Assembly (NCBI RefSeq): GCF_016801865.2
Contig: NC_068937.1
Coordinates: 116,785,068 to 116,849,067, forward strand
Direction of reading: 5' to 3'
Source of the DNA: Culex pipiens pallens
Taxonomy: Eukaryota; Arthropoda; Insecta; Diptera; Culicidae
Length of the DNA stretch: 64,000 nucleotides
A model generated the notes under the pieces. It searched no databases. It saw only the letters and a program-made list of their open reading frames with translations, and was not told where the DNA came from. The first letter of the stretch is position 1; every line of letters starts with the position of its first letter. The translations under genes were made by a program, and so were the position numbers. Positions 1 to 13,272 of this stretch are shown in pieces.

Positions 1-980
1 GTCCAGACCCGATTATCCGAAGGCCTCGTAAAAAAATCAGTTCGAATAATTGAACTAAGAAAAAAAATCGTTGTGTTATTTTGGATTGTTGAGCTCAAGT
101 ATGTCCCCTAAACTACTATAAAGCAAGGATCCTGATTGCTCCAAAAAGACTGATTCACTCGCGACCGCACATCGAATGCGACGAAACACTGCTCTGGCCG
201 TTTCCTACCGCTTGCCACTTCCAAACCGATCGCTACAGAATACTCTCTCTCTTTGCTCTCGCTCTCACTCCATTCGGGTAGTACAGTCGCTCAGTCGCTG
301 AGTCAAAATAGATTGCGATCGGGTTTGTTTTGCTCATTTATTAAACTGCTTAAAATCGGTGTTATCAAAAATGTTTTGCAGTATTGTTGATAACACAACA
401 TCAAAGACACATTTAAAAGCAATTTCCATTATGCCAAATACAATTTTACGGCAAACTGTGATAGTGCAGGCCACAAGAGCGCCGAGCTGGTCCCTCCTCT
501 CTAAACGTACTCGTGTGTGTCTCGGGTCGATGGACGGAGTAGGCAAAGAAATTTTCGAAGTATTTGTGTCACTGGATGAAGCGACTGAGCAAGACGCTGG
601 CAGCCATCGTGTCGTGTTCGTTCGCGACTGGTTGTGCGCTCCTGTCGGCAAAGATTCGGTCGGTGTTGAGTGAGTGATTTTTGATCATCAGGACCCTTGC
701 ACCCTAAAGTGATGTAGAATTTTTGAATCCAAAACGGCGGTGATGAAATATTGAAAAAGTAAACATTTAGTAATTTTTAAGGCAAACAACCATTCAAATT
801 TTACTAAAGTGGGGTCGCAGAATTCGAATTTGATGTTGAAAAAAATAATAAAAGAAATATGAAAAAAAATGTTTTGTTTATTATTCGATTATCAGAAGTC
901 CCATACAAACCTTCGGATAATCGAACTTTGGATATTCGAAACTTCGGATAATCGAGGCTTCGGATAATCGAGTCAGGACT
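1..980. mobile_element. Inverted-repeat DNA element with ATTATCCGAAG-type ends
   Basis: The first bases (GTCCAGACCCGATTATCC) are nearly the reverse complement of the end near 960-980, and the right end carries several tandem copies of TTCGGATAATCGA (905-970). The same right end recurs at 15545-15642 and a left end at 16633. This fits a non-autonomous DNA transposon with repetitive terminal inverted repeats. The two outermost left bases are probably cut off by the window. The interior at about 130-680 is less AT-rich and has overlapping open frames of about 105 codons on both strands; neither resembles a transposase I know. The superfamily is not determined. Confidence 0.5.
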
Positions 981-1536
981 TTATTTGTGAAATTATGAAC
1001 AACAGTAACTTAAAAAATGTTACAAATTAGTACAACTGTTATTGTAAATAATGATAATTAAAATAAATATTTATTCAATATTGAATACTGATTTAAGAAA
1101 AACGTAAATTTCAACATTTTAATGAAAAAATTGATGGTGAAAAGTGTCCACGTGATTTATGGTTTTCCCCTACATGGGTCAACCCATGTCAAGAGGAACA
1201 CCGCTCGAAATTGATCATTTCTGATCTCATCTTTGAAAGAGCGGAAGTTTAAAAAAATATTGCAAACAAAAACTATATCCGACATTATTCAACATTCGTC
1301 AACACAGTTGCTTATGAACTGGATCACGATCTCATTTGAATCTGCGTCCAATTTTTTAAGAAAGTGTAGTGGTTTCAAAATAAAGCCAAAAATACGGGGT
1401 GGGAATGTGTTTTCACTTCAATACCCGACCTGGCTGCCAAATTCCGAGGTCAACTTCAATTCTGAGTTTAATGATTATTTTTGGTTAAACAAAATGTATT
1501 TCACAAGTTCAGCAAGTCGTCCTACTTAACACTCAC

Positions 1537-1777
1537 CACAATCGCAGCTCTTGACCAGGTTGGTCGCATCGGGCCCGTCATCGTCCAGCGAGAATGTACT
1601 GGAATCCAGCCCAAAGAGCGCATCGAACAAAAACCGGCCACTCCGATGGTCCAGCGCTCTACTCTGGTTGTTGTTGTTGTTAAAGCTGAAGTTGTTGTAC
1701 CACGATGCTCCACTGCACTTTCCAGTCAAGAGCAGCGCCACCACCGAAACTATCACAGCTGACGAGTTGAACTTCAT
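1537..1777 (-). CDS. Gene 1: first coding exon of a secreted S1A serine protease (rest is off the left edge)
   Basis: From ATG at 1777 the exon encodes 80 residues plus one base. Residues 1-23 (MKFNSSAVIVSVVALLLTGK, then CSG) look like a secretory signal peptide. A low-complexity Asn run follows (about 33-37), then an acidic patch DDD (65-67), and the exon ends in CDC. The donor TGTG|GTGAGT at 1537/1536 leaves phase 1, exactly as in the other four proteases of this window, where the next exon opens with Cys-Gly and then the R-IVGG activation site. No catalytic exon was found on the minus strand between 1 and 1536, so the chymotrypsin domain should lie to the left. Function is therefore inferred from exon structure and neighbours. 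The long open frame on the opposite strand here is antisense. Confidence 0.72.
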
Positions 1778-3060
1778 TGTTGTTATTGTTGTCGTTTTCT
1801 TTCTTTATCTCTTTCTTCACTGTTTCAGTTGAACTTCAACTCTGACCAACGAACCGTTATATCAGTCTCTGAGTTGTCTGTTTTTGTATGTTTTTGCTTC
1901 TCTTGTTTCTCAGCTGATCGTTTTTATTATCTAGTTAACTCATAACTTCTTCATTTCACTTTCTTCTCCGGTGGCGGCCTTCGCGGCCTTTCCAACATTA
2001 TTCAACATTCGTCACTTTTGTAACACACATAGTCTTCTCGTTTTTTTTTCACTCCCTCTTCTTTTTCTTGTTTTACTAGTTATTCACTTCTCCTTCTTTC
2101 TCTCACCGTTTTGTTTACTCGTTTGATCAAAAAACTCTTTCACTTTTCTTCGTCGGCTGGTGTGATTCACGGCAGTACCTGCAGAGTAGACTGTCGGGTG
2201 AGTTACCATCATCCATCTTCTTCACGATGGGGTGAATGTGATGAAAACGGTGTGTCCGACTCCGACTAGATATGCTCGAGAGCGCAGACAGGCTCAACAA
2301 ACACAGCACTGCAAATTCCAGTAGTCGTGCGGCGGCGCCGGATTGCGGACTCCAACCTAACCCCCGTCATCCTCCTGAGGCCTCCCCATAGGGTTGGACT
2401 GATTGAGTGATATAATTGAAGAACTTGGACTTCAAAAATGGCAAATGAATGCGGTAATGCGTTATTTTTTTTCACTCGGAGGGATGTCAGCAAATTGCTT
2501 AAATACGTGCCAACCGGATTACGGATAGCACCGGAGGGGTGGCATGGGTTAACTGGGATCATTCACTAGGACGATATTCGATTCCACGGTGCACATCTAC
2601 CAGATTCTGGTGCAACAAGAATTTTATAACAAGCATTTAAGTATCTTGAAAGCTGTTGGAACTGTCGATATCATTTTTGATCTCCCTAGAAGAACAGAAG
2701 GATTTATAACAAAGTTGACATTTTATACAATCATGTTGTTGCAGAATTGGGATCGTCAAGGAAAAAATGGAACTAGAAGATACAGTCGACTCTCCGGTTG
2801 TCGAAAACCTCCCATGCAAGCAAACTGCAAAATGTTAACAAAGATATGAATAGCTGTCCAAAATAAAGAAGCCACTTATTCCGGCTTATTTTAAAGAACA
2901 GTTAGCCGAAAACTGACTGGTTTTGAAAACTAGAGCATCATCATCAAGCAAACGATCTCTAGGAATAATTTTTATCGATGGAATCACATTCATTCATTCT
3001 TACAAACGGGTACTAGATCCTATTTATAAGACCGTTGTAAATAATTTTCGATGTTTTGGG
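1778..3060. other. Upstream region of gene 1; no gene seen
   Basis: Sequence 5' of gene 1 (minus strand). A weak TATA-like TATAA lies at 1862-1858 on the minus strand, about 80 bases before the ATG. The stretch 1790-2160 is rich in C/T on the plus strand (G/A on the sense strand), as is common in insect 5' UTRs and promoters. Short open frames at 2127-2849 resemble nothing I know. Confidence 0.3.
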
Positions 3061-4410
3061 TACGTTATCCATTAGTGGACCCCTTTCCTATAGTGGACCC
3101 TCTGAAGGGTTTTTGATGAAAAATTCAATAAAATCCTAATTTCAAGCGTGTTTTTGTCTGCAAATCATTTATTTGCCATGTTCAGCATCATTTAAAACAA
3201 TGTTGACTGACATTGAATTGTCCTTTTTGCCAAAATAAGTGTTCTGAGTTCGACATCTGAAATCAGACATGGCCACTAGCATTTTCACAACAAAACAGCT
3301 TTTCTATTTTATGATTGAACTAACTATTCAATCATTTTTTGACTGGTTATTTAACTTCAGTAAGTCGAAATAATGTAAGTTTAAGGAGCTATACTAAAAT
3401 ATAGCGAAGAGCAGCTCATTTTCAAGCAAAAATTAGGGGGGTCCACACAGAAAAAAATAATGTAAATTTGGAAGCTTTAATTTTGTAAGGTTGAATATTA
3501 CCTCTTTTATGATGTAATTTTACCTCAATTTAGACTGAAAAAGTGACATTACACCAGAAAAGTGGTAAAATTACACATTTCCAGAGGTAAAATTACACCT
3601 TTTTTCTGACATAAAAGATGTACCCCTTCCCAGATGTAATATTACCACGATTTTTTTTTCTGTGCAGTATAGGACAACGAAAATCCTAACTTTTCCAAAA
3701 GTGGACTCTTGTTAATTTAACCTTCAAAAATGAAGAAAACTGTGTATTTAAGCAAAAGTATTTTTTAAACATACAATAAATGCTTGTTGCAATCAACCTA
3801 ATTGCATATTTTTTTCAATTATGAGTATAAATAAAGCTGTTTTCATGTTAAAAGTATCAAAAATGCTGAAGCCGTAAGAATTCATAATTAATAAAAAACT
3901 ATAGTTAATTTTACTTAATTGAAGCATTATAATTAAAGTTTAAAATGTTATTTTATAAGTATAAATCAATAACAAACTATTTTTTGAAAATAAACATGCG
4001 TAGTTTTATCAGCAATCGTAAACAAATCAATTGTTTTGTTTCGGTCAACTATTTATGTAATTAATATGGAAAAAGGGCATCAAAATTACTTGTTTTAACA
4101 CGTGTTTTAATCATTTTAATGTCTACAGTTGTTTTTGAAACGTTTTCTTTGATCTTTTTTGGAAAAAAATGCTTTTAAATGTCTGTTAGGTTTTTTGTTG
4201 TTTTAAGCAAAATTTGTTAACAAAACATATTTGTTTATGGTGGAAAATCCATCTTTTATTCATTATGTATCATAAGACCTCCACCATGCATCAAAATACC
4301 AAATATCGGTTAAATTTGGTATAAAAATAACAGTTTTCCTATAGTGAACCCGGGTCCACAATCGGATTATGGACCCGGGTCCACTATAGGAAAAGATGGT
4401 CCATAACAGG
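3060..4410. mobile_element. AT-rich inverted-repeat element with CCTATAGTGGACCC ends
   Basis: CCTATAGTGGACCC at about 3088-3101 is matched in inverse orientation by GGGTCCACTATAGG at 4377-4391. Related copies lie internally near 3434 and 4337-4380. The interior is AT-rich with no useful open frame. This fits a long non-autonomous DNA element. It is interrupted by a smaller MITE at 3446-3664. Confidence 0.4.
3446..3664. mobile_element. Small MITE with CACAGAAAAAAAT ends
   Basis: CACAGAAAAAAAT on the left is matched by an inverted ATTTTTTTTTCTGTG-like end on the right. Inside are repeated short motifs such as GGTAAAATTACA and their inverses. About 220 bp, no coding capacity, apparently nested in the larger 3.06-4.41 kb element. 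Confidence 0.5.
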
Positions 4411-4824
4411 CAAAAAAAACTTTTTTTTTTCAAATGGCTATTTTTCTGCTCAAAAACAAATTACTGATGAAACAAATAGTCAAAATTATTCAGAAGTCTT
4501 CAGATTTCATTGTTTTGAACAAAGGGTTATGAAAAAGTGCCTAAAATATATTGAAAATTGTGAAAAATGCGCGTCGGTTCTACTAGGGGGTGCACTAATG
4601 ATTAAAATACCCTATGTCCCTAGACCCTGACCAATGACGAGGGGCGGGGGGAGGGATAAGGGTACTTTTTGGGGTACTGTACATTGGTCATTCATAAAAA
4701 TTCAATATATTTTTTAAAAGAGTTCAAACATGCTAATTATGGTTATAAGCGCAGGAAAATCCATATTAAATGGTTTTGAGTTGATTAAAACTCTACGTGC
4801 ATTAGGGTGACGATAAAAAATCGA

Positions 4825-5479
4825 CATCAGAGATTCCCTCTGACTCGATTCCTAATGCAAAAATAAGTATCTGTGCCAATTTTGGTCCAAATCGGTTAAG
4901 GCTAAGGGGTCGCTTTTCATCGTTGAAGTTTATATGGGGAAAATCACGAAAATGTATGGGGAAAAACATCGTTTTAGTAATTTTCTGCTAGGTGGCGCAG
5001 GTCTCGCCCAAAATTGTCCAAGTGTGAGATTCTTGTAGGAAATTTAATTTCCTACAACTTTGTCGATGGGTCCAAAACGATCCGAGTTGATCCTGATTTT
5101 TGGTGATTTTTCTAGAAAAAAATATTTTCTTATATACTTCCTATATACCCCTTGTAAACTTTCAATTATATAAGCCGATTTCTTTTCATCGCATTGCTAA
5201 TAACTCATCAGGATCAACTCGGATCGTCTTGCATCCTTCTACAAAGTTGTAGGTAATATAATTTCCTACAAGAATCTCACACTTGGACAATTTTGGGCGA
5301 GACCTGCGCCACCTACTGCAAAAATCCTGAAGCGATGTTTTTCCCCATACATTTTTGCGAATTTCCCCACATAAACTTCAACGATGAAAAGCGACCCCTT
5401 AGCCTTAACCGATTTGGCTCAAAATTGGCACAGTTACTTGTTTTTGCCTAATGAATCGATCCAGGGGGTATCTCTAATG
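4825..5479. mobile_element. Foldback element, about 655 bp
   Basis: The left arm (4825-5100) reappears inverted in the right arm (5205-5479): blocks such as GGCTAAGGGGTCGCTTTTCATC, GTGGCGCAGGTCTCGCCC and TAGGAAATT have inverse partners in mirrored order. The spacer is about 100 bp and has no coding capacity. Outer ends read CATCAGAGATTCCCTCTGA and the inverse of GGGGGTATCTCTAATG. Confidence 0.7.
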
Positions 5480-6690
5480 ATTCATGAGTAATAATAAATT
5501 CTCTAAACAAATAATGTTACGATTGCACTTTTACACATTAAACCCCATCGTCCCCCAACAGCTGTTCCTCGCCGTGAAGAAAAACTCAACTAACAACATA
5601 TTTCTTCGTTATTTCTCGCGCACTGTCACACGCATCCAGTTAGTTAAAGCATATCTTGAAAAGCTGCATGCAACGGTGGGATGGCGCAATACCGATTATC
5701 TAAAATTGACATTCCTGTACAAGAAACAGAAAAAAAGGTACCGCTGCTTCATCAACACTCGTTGCTCAATAGCATCCTTCCTGTACCTTTTTGTAGAATT
5801 GGGGTTAGATGAACATTTGTTCACATTTTGTAACGGTTTTTTGGCTGATTGTTTTTTATTTGCTTTGGCAAAAATTAGTACAAGATTATGGAAATCCCAT
5901 TTTACCCCACACGACCGCTAGTTATCTCCATCCCCAAACTATGCCCAGAAGCAAACGAGCGACGGCGGCGGGCAACACGACTTACAAGATTCCGGTAAAA
6001 GTGACATCGCAGAAAAGATGACTTTCATCACGGTGTGGTGGACCCTGCCGGAAACGCGTAAAACCTCCAGCCAACGTCAAGCATGGCTGGCAATGAATAG
6101 AGAGGAGCTTTTCCTTTCTAGGAAGTATCGGACAGAAACGAACCGGTATTTAAATTGATTTTTTCGACGCTAAATCTTCCAAAATTTACATTCGAGCGTG
6201 GCGGTAAAAAAAAGCACCGATTGACCCAATTTCGGTGGAATAATGGCAATAAAAAACATATTCGAAAGTCTTCGCCCCGAAAAAAATGCCATTGAATTGA
6301 ATTATAAAGATTCGTGGGAGGATGGCGAAACATCATCACAAAGATTGCGAGCCAAATTTAAGCCAAGGTGGTCAACAATCGTCTATATATTTGTTGGCGA
6401 GGATTTTTGCTGGCCTGGCAGCAGTCAGAAAAGGTCAGGATTTGAATGGATAGTTCGGACTTGGTAGTGTGATTATCTACCTCTGACAACTGATTGGCTG
6501 CTCAGATTGGTTGGGAATCCCGGAGTGGGTCATTCATTGGAAACAAGTTTCGTGTCAAATTCAAACGAAAAGTTCATCATAAATGCGATTACATTTTTTT
6601 AATCCTAAATTCACCATGCTGATTTTAAATTCCAGATTCAACTGTACTTAAATTATTATTAAGAGGCAGTATTTGTAAATATTGCTCGGT
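5480..6690. other. Unassigned, apparently low-copy sequence
   Basis: Contains a 145-codon plus-strand frame (5484-5921) and several shorter ones on both strands. None has a family motif, a convincing signal peptide or splice context I can support. I see no repeat structure. Confidence 0.2.
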
Positions 6691-6696
6691 TTGTTC

Positions 6697-7260
6697 TAGA
6701 GGTCGTATCGAGGTGCTCCGATTTGGATGAAACTTTCAGCGTTTGTTTGTCTATACATGAGATGAACTCATGCCAAATATGAGCCCTCTACGACAAAGGG
6801 AAGTGGGTTAAAACGGGCTTTGAAGTTTGAGGTCGAAAAAACATTAAAAATCTTAAAACAGCTCGCATTTCCGTAAAACTTCATCAATTCCAACTCTCTT
6901 AGATGCATTCGAAAGGTTTTTTGAAGCACTTCAAAATGTGCTATAGACATCCAGGATTGGCTTGATTTTTTCTCATAGCTTTTGCAAATAACTGTTAAAA
7001 ATTGATTTTTTTAAAACCTTAATATCTTTTTCCAACAGCCTCCAACACCCATACTCCCGTAGGTCAAAAGATAGGTTATTTCATGGACTATAAGCCTACG
7101 GAAATAACTTTTTGGCCAATCGCAGTTTTTCTCATAGTTTTTCGATTTTTCTATAACAAACATTTTACAACGTTAGTTTTTGCCCTGTAGGCCGTCATAG
7201 CGGCACATATTGGTCTCAATTTTGTCATATTCGGAATCCTCGGACAATTTCACGTATGTT
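6697..7260. mobile_element. Diverged repeat related to the 24.19-24.95 kb element
   Basis: The block around 6725-6830 (CAGCGTTTGTTTGT, then ATGAGCCCTCTACGACAAAG, then GGGAAGTGGG) aligns in order with 24239-24312 (CAGGGTTTGTTTGT, ATGAGCACTCTAGGTCAAC, GGGAAGTGGGG). Both are non-coding and AT-rich. I read this as an old copy of the same element; its ends are not resolved. Confidence 0.45.
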
Positions 7261-9720
7261 AGAAGTATTGGAGTTGTAAATTTGGAGTTGTCAGAGATAA
7301 TTCAACACTCTGAATTTGGTTTTTAAATTGTTAAACAAAAAGTAAAAGCGTTCCTAGATAATCCAACTCGGCGTCATCCTCTTCACCGGTGTCATCATAA
7401 ATTTACATTCAAACTGTAGCCGTCGAAAATCCAAAGCAATAAATTGGACCTCTCACTCGGCCCCAGTCCAGGTCCAGTCACGATCTTCTGAATTTTGTGT
7501 CCGTACAATTATCACTCAACAGGAAAGTCTGCTTTCCTTCTTCTCGAATTTCACACTGCTAGTGGCGAACCTGTTCCCCACTGCTTGGAATCTGCCGAAT
7601 CTTCACGCAAAACATACGCACTTTTAATTCAATCTCGAAAACCTGAACCTCCTTCCGAATCACTGTTCATTTGGGTCACCTCTCCAATTCAACGACTTTT
7701 TCCCCTGGTTTTGGTTTTTATTTTCGAGGGGGCCACAGTCAGCTTCCGTCACAATTCGCGGCCCAACTTGAACTGCGCTCGTTCGCCAGCTTTTGATCTC
7801 GAACGGCGGCTGCTGCGGCCACATGGCCACTTTGGTGTGAAAGAGTGGGAATGCCGTTGCAACTCTCAGCTGGGTTCCAGCAGCTGCCCGGTGATCGTTG
7901 GTAGCGGACATATTTCATGTGGCACGTTACGGTGGTTTAGGAGACACTTTAATACGCGGTGGTTTAGGGTGCTGCAATTATTGTGTTGCGAACTTCCCTC
8001 GCAACGGCTATCGATTCATGCTGGGGGTGATTTACTGTTGTTGATCGAACATTTCACGCAGCTTAAGGGGTAACACCCTAAAAAATCAAAAGTAATCTAA
8101 AATAATTTTTAAAAAATAATGATTTTCTTCAAACTAGACAACAAAAACCTTCAAAATCTTTAAATTGTATAAGCAAATTTTAAAACTGATTGATTTTCAG
8201 CACGAATCCGAGCTCCATTTTTCGATATCTCTTGACGGGGGGGGCTGTACGACTCCTTCAATTTTGAACATTCGAAAAAAGAGGTGTTTTTTCAATAATT
8301 TGCAGCCTGAAACGGTGGAGGATTTGAAATTTGGTGTCAAAGTGGTGTTTTATGTAAAATTGGACGCCCGATTTGATGGCGTAGTCAGAATTTTGTAGAG
8401 CAATTGTAGAGCAGACAATTACAAAAAAATTGATATGTAAACATTCGGCCATCTTTGAACTGTCATTCATTTAAAAAACACTCAAAATATCATTAAGAAC
8501 TACTCAAATTCAAAAACCAGATTTATGGTGTAACCCCTTTACGTTTTCCCAGCACCCTTTTAATCGCGACTTTTCATCTTTTGAAATTAAAATTGTTTCG
8601 TTTCTTTCCGCTTCACTTGAGCAGCAACAGCACCTAGCCGTCCAGCCCATGATCAGAGGGTAAAATTTCACTACCCATGTACTAACTGTGGCGGCAAAAG
8701 CTACTAAACAGCGTGCTAAATAAAAAAAAACGTCCACGCGCCAAAAGATTATGTAAATTTTGCGGGTGCAAACTAAAAGCTCAATTTCGCAACGTGTAAC
8801 CGCCGCGTACAACTCCGAATTCGATTTGCAGTTAGCACAACCAGCCAATTTCATTATGATGGCGTGACGAATTCCACCACCGCCACCATCAATAAATACT
8901 ATTCCACCAAGCACCGCGGATTGAAAAATCACGGCCGCCACTTTCTTCCTCACTTCCGCTCCGTGCCGTCCCCGAGAAGCCACTTAAGCACTCACTAACT
9001 CACTAGCCTCGCGGTTCAAACTCGCGCCAACCTACGGGTCAAAATCGGGACCCCCGAGAGTCTTGGAAAGACCTTGACAATGCGACCAATTCCGCTGCAC
9101 TGATCGTCGGTGCGCGCACGCAGCCGGGTCCGCGTCCCGGTGGCCCCGTGGCCACTCTGGTCGGTCGCTCACGGAGAGTTTGCAAATTCAGCTTGGGGCG
9201 TTACATCGCTCAGCTGGTTCATCCGTTGCGCGCGCTTCTCGCCGGAGAAACACTTTCATTTTCCGTTGAGGCGAGACTGGCTCAGACGACATGGTGTCTG
9301 CTCGATTAGTTGCGAATTCGAGTCCATTTTTTTATTTTAAAACCCAAAATTGAGTTCAAAGACTGTAAATTAGTAATTCGATTTAAATCGATTTAACTAT
9401 AAATTAAGAAGAACGAGCTCTCACCCTGCTAATCGCTCCCCCAAATCGATAAGCCACGAGCGATTCACTTTCATTTTCATCCGAAGACACCATGTGAGCG
9501 TAACGAAGATCGACGACGACGACGACGACGCGACGCCAGATGACCCATGAGAGTATGTTTATCAGCCCAACGAACGACCCCGTAGTCGCCACTCACTTTC
9601 TACGCGTGATGACGCGATGGAGACGACTGTGCGTTCAGCTGGACGGTTAGTGTTGACTACACGTGAAAGAGTGAACACCACGCTGGCAGTGGTGGCGCTA
9701 CTGCCTTAGTGCTCGAACTT
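7261..9720. other. Intergenic stretch with GC-richer islands; one foldback fragment inside
   Basis: Between gene 1 and gene A. The parts at 7375-8080, 8540-9000 and 9000-9720 are less AT-rich than their surroundings and not visibly repetitive. They hold a 192-codon plus frame (7495-8073) and a 157-codon minus frame (8510-8983), neither with recognisable domains. Candidate roles are regulatory DNA, untranslated exons, or chance open frames. A GAC trinucleotide run sits near 9511-9530. Confidence 0.2.
8195..8445 (+). mobile_element. Diverged half of the GGGTAATT foldback family
   Basis: CACGAATCCGAG, the ATATCTCTTGACGG block, AAAAAAGAGGTG, AATTTGCAGCCTGAAACGGTG and GCCCGATTTGATGGCG occur in the same order as in the arms of the complete foldback elements at 19473 and 39056, but with more differences. 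Only one arm is present, so this is an old truncated copy. Confidence 0.7.
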
Positions 9721-9729
9721 GTTGAATAA

Positions 9730-11400
9730 ACATTAGAGATCATAATTTATTGAATATTAATATGTTTGGTGAAATTCCTTGATCTGATTAAAACAACAAT
9801 ACAATACAATACATTCAATATTACGCCCATTTGAAATGTCAGTCTTGATTTAAATTTTTTGAAAATATTTTTTTCAAAAAGACCGGAAAATTTCACGAAT
9901 GTTTCATGTTTTAACCCTCTACAACCTAACCCCGCCTTTAGACGGGCTTCGATATAAAAAATCGCCAAAAATCAATTTTCCAACCGATTTTTGAACTTTA
10001 AAAAGCATTGGAAAGAAGAACTCTTCAAATTTTAGAAAATTTCACTGTTGGAAGTTAAACTTGTTTTATGTGACTTTGCCAATGTTTTTAAAAATGTCAT
10101 TTTTTTAGGGGTCAACTTTGGCAGTGTTTTTTTACTAACATTTCCTATATTTTCAATAAAAAGAAGTATGCAGTAATTTTTGTAGTGTCCCAGACTATGC
10201 CTCTACGCATTTTTTTGCAATTTAAATGATGATGGTGCGATTCTATAGCAGAAAATGTGAAAAACATGCAAAAAATTTAAAAAGTGACTGTAAAAACATG
10301 CAAAAATTAGATAGGTGAAATGTAATTATATTAGGTGGTAGAGTAGGCCAAATACTAAATACAAACATAAACTACATAAAATAAATGCAAATTAAAATAC
10401 TATAAATGAAACAAGAAAAACATAAAACAAGAAAAGTAAAAATTTTCGTAGAACAAAAGTTGCTCAAAATGACCTCCTGAACATGGGAAAAATAAATATT
10501 TTCGAAAAAAAAATTTGGGCAGTACAGGGTTAACATTGTAAATCGGACCTATAGTTGCTGAGATATCGACATTAGAAAATGGTGGGTTGTTTGGGTGAGA
10601 CTTAGAAAACATCAATTTTCCTGTTTTTTAACCTTTGCATGGCAATATCTCAGTAACTAAGGGTCGCATCAACAAAGTCCAAAAAGCAAAATATAGAGAA
10701 TTTTCTCAGCTTTTCAAAAATATTTTTTTCAATGGTGGGCAAACATGGGCACTATTTTTAAAAAATGAAAAACTGCGACTTTTTTCAAAAAAGTTACCTA
10801 AAAATGGTTATTACTTGAAAACGATGCACTTTATCAAAAATTTACTTTAGTACTTTTTGATTGCAAATTCGATTTTAAATCGAAAAATGAAGTTGAAAAT
10901 TTTTTGCGACCAATATTTCGATTTTTTGAAAAAATCTGTATTGATTCAAAAAATCATAACTCGGTCAAAGATTTTTTGCCCATTCTGGAAATTTCTGAAA
11001 AGTTGGCATTTGATGTCCTCTAAAACATAAAAAAAAATAATAATAAAAATAGTGTTTTTTTGCAAATCAAGTTTTAGTGACAAAAAGTCAAATTAAAAAT
11101 CACCAAATTTTTTTTTACCGTGTATCATTTTTTTTCAGTGTAGTCCATATCCATACCTACAACTTTGCCAAAGACACCAAATCGATCAAAAAATTCCTTC
11201 AAAAGATACAGATTTTTGAATTCTCACAAATCATTTTTGTATGGACAGCTGCTAAATTTGTATGGAATTATATGGACAAACTAATGATGCAAAATGGCTT
11301 CTTTGGGCATACCGAAGGCACCAAAAAAGTTTCAGCCGGATTAAAAAATAAAAAAATTAAAATTAAAGAAAAAAGACCGATTCCGTAGAGAACTGCTCCT
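9730..11400. mobile_element. Repeat family P, copy 1 (inverse of 54.28-55.17 kb)
   Basis: Motifs here, such as AATATTACGCCCATTTGAAATG (9816-9838) and ACCTACAACTTTGCCAAAGACACC (11156-11180), recur inverted at 54.28-55.17 kb (GGGCGTAATATTCAATG; GGTGTCTTCGACAAAGTTGTAGG). AT-rich with many short poly-A/T runs and no protein signature. Probably one or more old non-autonomous elements of the same family; ends not resolved. Confidence 0.5.
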
Positions 11401-13272
11401 CTCGAAAAATCATTTTTCTAATATTTTTGTTAGAATTGCTCGAAAACTACCCAAATGTTTGAAAATCTCCATTTCAAACATTGTAGCGTGTCAATACGAT
11501 TCCCTCGAACAAGAAACGCTGTTGGATGACTTGTTTTTACCATATCGTTGTATTTGAGCATCATTCTAGTTTCATTTGACCCAATGTCACCCTCTCTAAG
11601 GGGTGAGATTGGGTCAATTTTCAAACTATTGGCATATAAGGTAGTGTTCATCAAAATCCACCATATTTTGGGAAAATGTTAGTAAACTATCTAAGAACAA
11701 ATCTACTTTGAATGACTTTCGATGTTATTTAAATTGTTTTTGTTTTTAAGAAATTGGTGTATCGTTTTTTGACCCATAGTCACCCCCACTGACGGTACAT
11801 AGATTCTTCTAACAAAGTTGAAGATTACTTACTGCAGTTTGAATCATTTTTGAAATGTTTTGTTAACAAAAAATACCAGCTTTTGTAAATATGCTCAATT
11901 GTGGTCCACATAAGAATATTATTTATACTAAACTTGTTGAATTTTGAACACAAATGTACAGGTTTTAAGTGAAATTGCTGAACTTACAGAACATAAATAG
12001 TTTGGATGAATAAGAAACATGTTGCTTAAGATTTCTTCACGCTTGGCATGATTCAAACAACTCATCTGACCCTTACCTTATCAGCCAAACATAGTTGATT
12101 GTTTAAGCTTTCAACTCATGGAAAAAGTTCATAGTTTTGTGATAAATTGAAAGAGCAATACCAAAAAAAGGAAATCAAGTCTCCCCACTCCCCCCTATAC
12201 ATTTATGATTGTTACTCGGGAATCTGCGGCAACCAATCTGTTTTACTGAAATTTCAGTCATTTTGACAGATGGTTGACTGAAATTTCAGCAAAAGAAAAG
12301 TCAGTTTTGTCATTCTATTGTCTGTTTGACAGATTCAGCCATCTTTGCTGATTTTTCAGTTATCACGATTTGATTTTTAAGCCATTTTATGCCAAACCAT
12401 TTTAAAATCAACTACTGGTTAGCATCGAGGGGTTTGTTTTTCATATCTGAACTTTTTTGATTAAACAAATGTAAACATTCAGTGCATCCCTCTCACCCCT
12501 TATGTCATTGTCCATTGGATTAGCGGGATACACTTAATGGTTTCATTTGTTTATGACCTATTTAAAAAAAGTCCAGATAAGTTACTTATTTTATGCTTAA
12601 GATCACCATAAAATATTTCAACACAACTCATTAAAAATTGATTTTTCCTCGGCAACATCCATTAAGTTTGACAGGTTTACTGTTTACTGATTTTTAGCAA
12701 TGATTACTGAATCGCATACTGTTATTTATTTTGCTTAAATGGCCATCCAAAATTAAGTGTTTAGAGCCGTGTTGTTTATCTTACAATTTTGGTGCATTTT
12801 TTTTGTGGAATTATTAGCTGAATTAGGGTGTTTCATAACTGTGGGAGGTACAATAAACCCCACAATTTTGGATCTGGAAATTTTCAGGCAATAATTTGAG
12901 CACATGATAAAAAAGTCTTGAAATGCATAATTTTGCTGAAAATTAAAAACTTTAACTCGCGAAACTGGTTTGTCCTGTTTAGAATGATTGAATGACGGAG
13001 TAATTTTGTATCAATTTAAGCCGTATTATTTTTTCAACACTTTTTAAATTTTTTTTATCTCATTGGATGGCAGGATTCTATCAAATTAAGAAAGTGTAAT
13101 TTGTTGAATAATGTTTATTTCTAATCTTAAAACACAGGATCAATTTTTTGGTAACAAAACTAGCTCAAATTTTCAACTTACACATCTAAAATCACTTAAC
13201 CCTACACTTTCTGACTAGAATAAATTAAATAAATAGTTCCTTCAATCGTTGCACCTTTTTTTCCCCCTGAGA
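11401..13272. other. Gene A 3' flank and unassigned AT-rich sequence
   Basis: No gene signal. At 12229-12360 there are several short palindromes of the type CTGAAATTTCAG, possibly a degraded MITE. On the minus strand AATAAA at 13119-13114, about 155 bases after the gene A stop codon, is a candidate polyadenylation signal. Confidence 0.35.

Noticed and set aside
7495..8073. 192-codon plus-strand frame, the longest in the window
   Set aside because: No recognisable domain, no splice context, antisense frames of comparable quality; likely chance in a GC-richer stretch.
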